A stretch of DNA of 64,000 nucleotides from Sipunculus nudus (lineage: Eukaryota; Annelida; Sipuncula; Golfingiida; Sipunculidae). The translations under genes and the position numbers were made by a program. The stretch's first letter is position 1. The number at the start of each line of letters is the position of its first letter. Below, piece after piece: positions 58,527 to 64,000 of the stretch. The notes under the pieces are model-generated. The model was not told where the DNA came from. It saw nothing but the letters and a program-made list of their open reading frames with translations, and did no database searches. Location: positions 21,507,019 through 21,571,018 of the forward strand of contig CM049306.1 in the NCBI GenBank assembly GCA_026874595.1. Reading direction: 5' to 3'.

Positions 58527-59492
58527 AAATTATATATTATAATTTAGTATATATACATATAAGTATAATTTCGATCTTTTTACATGACATTCAGGTGAAT
58601 AGCGCAATGTGTAATCATTATGTTTTGTATTCGAAGTGCAAACAAGACCTAATTACCAATGAAGTCGCAATGTAAATTTTTAAATATTAACTTCTCCTTA
58701 TTTTTCCTGACGACTTCTAGTTCGGTAGGTTATCACTGCGTTGTCTAAAATTGAAATTTAATTACCACTAACGGATCATTTCATCTGCAGAATATCACAG
58801 GTGTCACGGAGACATGGTTTATTCACTAGTGATATAATGTCTATCATGTCATCCCTCAAGCGGAATATATAATTAACACGGCAGTGAGCATCAAAAGTGT
58901 GACCTCTAGGAGTGAAGAGACGGCAGAGGCGCCGACGCTTAGTGCATCCAGGAGCCGACGAACTGATAGGAGGAGTCATTGATCTCAGCGTGGATCTGTT
59001 TGTCTGTGTGTCAGGAGTCTGGTATCATTCTTGTCCCCACGATAGCGGTTTGACAGTTTCCATTTCCTCACAGGAAATACAGGCAGACTATCGTAGAAAC
59101 CCAGGCGCCATCTCGAATAAACATTTTTGGGATCATTGAAAAAGAGCAACAAGACTCGAAACGTAAAAAGTGAAACTATTTTCCCTGAAAGGATCCATGT
59201 CGATAACATTAGGAACGTGCTAGTAATAAAATGTTTAAAGACTTTGGCAGGTCGGCACGATCACATGTAAACGCGTCCTTATTTTCAATCTCTATTTCAA
59301 CTGAAAATCATTTGATAAAAAAAGCAGTTTCCGTTTAAAGAAAAAAGTCGCTGCTACTATATACTACTATAATTACTACTTTCATGATTCTACTACAACC
59401 GTTAATTATCATAATCGTTTTAATTATAATTGTTATTTTTCTTCTTCATCATATTCTTATTATTCTTAATTTTAAACTAGTATAAAGATTAC
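55971..59492. other. Non-coding stretch with (TA)n tracts
   Basis: No gene supported. (TA)n tracts lie at 57082-57110 and 58479-58522. The 118-codon frame at 56231-56587 (minus) is rich in Phe/Ile/Leu from AT-rich DNA. Opposed frames at 58776-59139 and 58985-59209 have no recognised domain. Confidence 0.4.
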
Positions 59493-60336
59493 TGTTACGG
59501 AACCTAATATAAACAAATCACGTATGCGTGATGAACACAACTTTTGTAATGGAGATAAAAAAATCAGATTCTGTAACACTAGGCAGCGTGAAATGTCTAG
59601 GGGAATGAATAAAGAAGTCAGTGGTTTCTTGTGAATAAATAACTACAATTTATTCTTAAAACAACCCTAACATTACAATACACTAAATCAATACAATTAT
59701 ACAGCATAACAGCGGTATAACAACAAATCCATACAATCACACAGTAAAATAAACAATGTGCACGGTACCTGGATACAACCACCGTCATGACGATAAGTCC
59801 TTTTAAATGTATATGCCGGATGACAAGTCCATACCAATCGTCTCGGAGAATAACAGTCCAATGTAAAGCTCTTGTAACAATCCAGCAAAGTAAACCTGAG
59901 GCAGGCAACATTAAATTGTATAGAGTTAGTAATAGTAGAATCCCTGAAATTACTGGATAATCGGAAAGGTCCCACAAACTGACATACACACGTCTGTGCC
60001 CGCTGGAATCTTCTCACCATTCTCTCGGTTTAAAACACAGCCCCCTATTTATAACTTCTCATCCCAAGCCGAGAATTTTCCACTTCTCGAACAGTCTAAA
60101 GGATCTAACATAATACATAGTAAACACGCGTTACAGGAATCATCTAATAGAACATCGCTGTGTCTCCACATACCAGGGTCCACACGTGATCTCGTCCAGG
60201 CGAGAAAGCCCCAAACTAGCATGACAACGAGGGTTCAACCAGTACGGATTAAACTGGGAATGCCATAAGCGGCCAGACACAGGCGCTACAACACGAGTTA
60301 CGCCCGTGTCACACAATAAAAAGGGCACCTGTAACA
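59493..60336 (-). mobile_element. Solo LTR, copy 2 (inverted)
   Basis: 844 bp on the minus strand, bounded by TGTTAC...GTAACA and aligning end to end with 25586-26464. It keeps the TATA box (TATAAATA, 60046-60053) and the AATAAA (59649-59654, minus). The 4-bp flanks (in element orientation ATTA and GTAA) do not match, unlike copy 1, so the duplication has mutated or the element arose by recombination between two insertions. No internal region is seen on either side. The 123-, 107- and 90-codon frames inside are not genes. The copy differs from copy 1 at many positions and by indels, so the two insertions are not recent twins. Confidence 0.85.
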
Positions 60337-60901
60337 TAATATATAGCGACATTTCAATAACCACTAATTTCCATAGTACATACAAGCATTAAAATATTGA
60401 CATAATGTAAATAATAAATAAAAATGATAATACAAAAATGGCAGAAGAGATTTAATTTAATTAATTATTTTATTATTTGAGATAGGTTCCTACATTTAAG
60501 TTCTCTTATCATAATTATGAAGATATAAGAAAATCTTTAATTTATTCATAAACAAATATAAACACGTCTATAGAAAACAAATGCGGAAACAATGCACCTG
60601 CAAGGCATGAAGACCATTGAAGTTGCTCATGAGGAAGTTACATCTAACACCCCCTCACCCTGAGACCTTTGTTTTCAGCAATTAAGCAAGTCAGGCGAGC
60701 TCTGTATGACTCCATTGTTCAATAAGATTTTACGTTTTTCTTCTCAGGTTTTTATGTCGTTCCTGTAGAGCTCGCCTTGATTGTTAACTTACTGCATCCG
60801 GTACACAGTTAAACAGACTGAAAATCAATAGAGAAAACGATGGCAAATACAAAAAGTAAACGCAGATCGATAATCGCTCTGTTTCCGATTCTCTCTGAAC
60901 C
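60337..60901. other. AT-rich non-coding stretch
   Basis: Nothing recognised. The nominal ATG at 60840 leads only into the CT repeats. Confidence 0.5.
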
Positions 60902-60913
60902 TGTCTCTCTCTT

Positions 60914-60958
<45 letters not shown>

Positions 60959-61083
60959 AATCTGTGTCTTTAATTTAATCTCTACCTTTATCTCTCGATC
61001 TTTATCTCGTTCTGTCTCCGATGCTGTCTCTGTCTTTGAAGCTGTCTGTCTCTGTCTACCCTAACAGTCTCTCTCTTTATCCT

Positions 61084-61136
<53 letters not shown>
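60902..61136. repeat. (CT)n microsatellites
   Basis: Two long CT tracts (60902-60957 and 61087-61136) separated by ~130 bp of imperfect TCTCTATCTC-type DNA. The Ser/Leu-repeat frames that read through them (60840-61248) are not genes. Confidence 0.95.
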
Positions 61137-62202
61137 AATCATTATCTCTAATCTAATCTCTATCTCTTCTCTCAATCTTTATCTCGTTCTGTTTCTGATT
61201 TTTCTGAAAATCATAATTTTCAAAATGATTACCGGGCTAGCTCCCTAGCTCACTCATTAAAGAGCAACGTTATTTTCAAGTCAAAAGATCTACGTAATCA
61301 GTTCCTATGATAAATCATCCGATATATTGAATGGGTTCTATTTCCACGTCATACCAGTCCTGCCTGTATTAAGCTAAAGATTAGACGGTTTGATATTTCC
61401 GCTGCTGGGTGTCATACAAGGAGGCAGCAATTCCAAGGTTCAAAGAAAGATGAACAACTATCGAATTTCAGCGTAGGATGATAAACGGCTACCTCTCTAA
61501 TTGGTCTCCTTTCATGTCCAGTTCATATTATATTTCAAAATGCTGCTTTTATTAGTGCTGGTAAGTCCAAGTGTTAAGACCCCCCCCCCCTCCTGCTGGT
61601 AACTCCTACGCATAGCTTTATATTCTTCTAGAATATATATGAGAAAGACGTGGGATTGGTGCACGAAGCATGATCTATAGCATATTTCCCATAATATTCA
61701 TCCTTATTTAAGGGTATAACATTTATAACCTTAACATTTTATGTTAAATTACATAACATGTTGCAAATAATTTTGTTATATGACAGGATTTACATGTTTG
61801 AGGTATTTAAAAGTATGTATTTTATTTATGACTGATTTGACGTTGAAAGTCTTGACATACATTTAGCATCCAAGTTATATGGCACGATTTCTTAGAGAAC
61901 GGGTGTATATTTTTCTCTCAGAGATATAATTTGTATCATGTAGCAACCATTTCCGGCGAGCAATAATCTGGACAGTCGATCATGGTCGATGATTTCTCTA
62001 ACCGGATTCACAAATTCATATTCAAGCCATATGACAAAGATGTCTTACATTTCTAAAAAAATGACTAAAATCAAGATCTGGAAATTCGATTTGTGAAAAG
62101 GCCTTAATTAACCACAATGGTGAGGTGTGCTGGAAGGAGAGGATGTGAACCTGAGGTGATGTGTGTTTGTATCACACGGCATGCGGAGCCCTAAGAACAT
62201 TT
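61137..62202. other. Non-coding stretch
   Basis: No gene or repeat supported. A C-run lies at 61580-61591. Confidence 0.45.
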
Positions 62203-62547
62203 ATTAATTGGCTCACCAGGAGGGTAAGCGTTTAACCCCGTTCGTGTTAGTTAGTTTGTGTGTTTGTTCACAACATCACTCACGCAAACACAAAAACATA
62301 ACGGAATCTAATGATATTTTCGGGTCATTTTGGGAATTGGCCAATGATGAAACGATGAGATTTAGGGCACATGACCCGGATTCAGGAATGTCATCGAAGA
62401 ATATTCAAAAATGTTAAGTCACCTATGCTCACAAGAACCCAAACATATGGCCTGTATGAGTGAATGCAACCACGTTTTTTGGAGCATCCCACGAAATTGG
62501 AACACCCACGTTGCGGAGGTTTGCATTTCTTAGACTGCATATTTTTA
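62203..62547 (+). repeat. Interspersed repeat, family C, copy 3
   Basis: The longest copy: AATTGGCTC.CCAGGAGGGTA hairpin, GTGTTTGTTCACAACAT, GATTCAGGAATGTCATCGAAG, GAATATTCAAAAATG, GTGAATGCAACCACGTTTTTTGG and a final TTTGCATTTCTTAGACTGCAT. The order is the same as at 11390 and (inverted) 8228. Confidence 0.65.
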
Positions 62548-62763
62548 GTGTACATTTGTCTTCGTGTGATTGTATGCACATGTTTCGTTGGATGTAAAAT
62601 CCTCATGATGTTATGAAATATTAAGGAACTCTATTCATGTAACATGAAATAAACACTTTTAACTAATGACAATTAAAATTTTCGAACGTCTTGAATTTAT
62701 CTGTCCATTCATTTCGTTCAAACAATTTAGAATACGCCATTTGAATATACCGGAGAGCAGGTC

Positions 62764-62990
62764 AGGGCTAGATCCAGCATTTCTGTAAAAAAGTCAAATT
62801 TCTTAAAAGTCTATTTATACGAGTAATGAAAAAACACTAATTTATAATTTTATTGTATAACTGAAATTAATCAAATTAATAATGTTCAGAGCTTGGTGAA
62901 AAAAAATATATTCCAGGTTTCAACAGGGGTGGTAGCCCCCTTTTACGCATCCCGCCCCCTCCCATTCTGGATCAGGCTCGTTAGGGTTAT
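62764..62990. repeat. Diverged hAT-like foldback repeat
   Basis: GGGCTAGATCCAGCATTTCTG at 62766 and the complement of GAGCCTGATCCAGAATGGGAG near 62962-62982 face each other across ~200 bp, with a CCCGCCCCCTCCC tract beside the right end. The ATCCAG-plus-G-run style matches the termini at 51992 and 30747. Strongly decayed. Confidence 0.35.
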
Positions 62991-64000
62991 ACCCCTTTAT
63001 TGGTTGGTAATCGACGGGCTAACTATATCCCTGTATTGATTGCAGCTGAAGTAAAAGTACCTAATGACAAACCCGTTCGTTAAACATTAGTTACCGTGAG
63101 GTAAAATATCACATGAAACAAATTTATATTTACCATGACACGGGTAGGACTAGTATCTGTCTGTTCTTCAGGTACAATACACATTGCGATACACTCAATT
63201 CGATATTCGATACGTATTGATGATACGCTCCATTTTTGTATATCATTTTCTGAATAAAAGCGCTAGGATAACATGTTTGTTACATTTTTAATATACAGCA
63301 TATCTATTATGTTTGAAATTTATGCTGGATATAAATTAAAATAGATGAAGGAGCAGTTAATAAAATTTTTCTTTTGATTAATGGCTTAAGATACGTAAAA
63401 TGTGAGCAGAAGCTTTTTTTAACCCGTTTTCCTTAACCTTATTTGCTGAAAAACTACTGAATATTAAAAAAAAAAGAGAAATTGTTTTAACCCTTTGCCC
63501 TCCATTCAAAAATCTTATTATTTTTTCATGTAATTAAATTTCACATTTTTGATATATTTCTTGGAATATAAAACCATGAATCAATCACAATTTCCTGTAT
63601 TTGATTTTCCCCCATGCAAGCATTTGATCATTAATTCCGCCTGTTGTCAGTGACCGGTACATAGGCAACTCGAGAAATTGTTACGCACTTAAATAAAGTA
63701 GAGGTTAAATTATAGATTATATAGCAAAAGACATGCCTTTCTGTGATCACAAATTAAAAAAAAATAATTTTCAATAACGAGGAACATCTGAAATCATGGG
63801 CTTCGTTCCAGGGGGAGATGTCCATTTCCCCACAATCTTAGAGATCATGTGGAAAGGTACCAATTGTTCTTTTGTACATATAGATTTCGAGATCACACTT
63901 GCATTTTCCATTTTCTTCATAATGACTTCAATACTCTTTCAATTGCGCATTTGATAATGCGGAAATTTAGGATATCGGTTTACAAGTTGTTCTGGTTAGT
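62991..64000. other. AT-rich non-coding stretch
   Basis: Nothing recognised up to the end of the window. Confidence 0.5.

Noticed and set aside
58776-59139. Opposed 67- and 75-codon ORFs with protein-like stretches
   Set aside because: No splice signals, family or consistent start could be found; both strands are open in the same place, which suggests chance.
25586-60336. The two LTRs as ends of one giant element
   Set aside because: They are in inverted orientation, and copy 1 has its own closing target duplication directly at both ends.
59618-60385. ORFs of 81-123 codons
   Set aside because: They overlap the second solo LTR and are not maintained in the first copy.
60840-61248. Ser/Leu-repeat ORFs
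   Set aside because: They read through (CT)n microsatellites.

Overview
The window looks like AT-rich, repeat-laden nuclear DNA of a marine invertebrate, most likely a bivalve mollusc. This rests on sequence character. There are many (TA)n, (CT)n and (ATT)n microsatellites and poly-C/poly-G runs. There are interspersed repeats with a short hairpin head, a TTTGTCCGTC-type stretch and a tandemly repeated core of about 300-340 bp, a style I know from bivalve genomes. There is also a tRNA-derived SINE, an L1/Tx1-like LINE, a PIF/Harbinger transposase remnant, MITEs and solo LTRs. No prokaryotic features (operons, Shine-Dalgarno sites, CRISPR arrays) are visible. I could not identify one convincing intact host gene, and most open frames are chance frames in AT-rich or repetitive DNA.

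Layout. 1-8 kb: non-coding DNA, a foldback element between (TA)n tracts (3783-4111), a Harbinger-type MITE with a GC-rich core (5585-5936) and one candidate terminal exon with a good acceptor (7031-7283). 7.6-11.6 kb: a dense repeat cluster with families here called B and C, a recent ~0.8 kb tandem duplication (8527-10063), a tandem-core repeat and a 52-bp-arm hairpin. 13.8-17.5 kb: an older repeat and two weak coding candidates. 17.6-24.4 kb: two tandem-core elements, the larger (17591-21420) built on ~338 bp units with a nested second head. 25.6-26.5 kb: a solo LTR with a 4-bp target-site duplication, then a promoter-like segment. 29.6-29.9 kb: a SINE with a 7-bp target-site duplication. 33.7-34.2 kb: the second copy of family B. 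39.6-43.4 kb: a nearly complete but broken LINE ORF2 on the minus strand. 46.8-48.1 kb: a diverged tandem repeat. 49-55.4 kb: a SINE-like head, microsatellites, a hAT-like MITE, an ACGT-rich segment, a Harbinger transposase pseudogene and another tandem-core element. 59.5-60.3 kb: a second solo LTR of the same family, in inverted orientation. 60.9-64 kb: (CT)n tracts, a family C copy and otherwise featureless DNA.

The elements do not form a pathway. Together they record successive waves of transposition into intergenic or intronic DNA. The observations I would follow first are the LTR family recovered by comparing the two copies, the Harbinger MITE with its GC-rich palindromic core, the duplicated segment containing a possible 69-nt exon, and the candidate exon at 7031-7283. 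Family names come from motifs and memory, without a database search.
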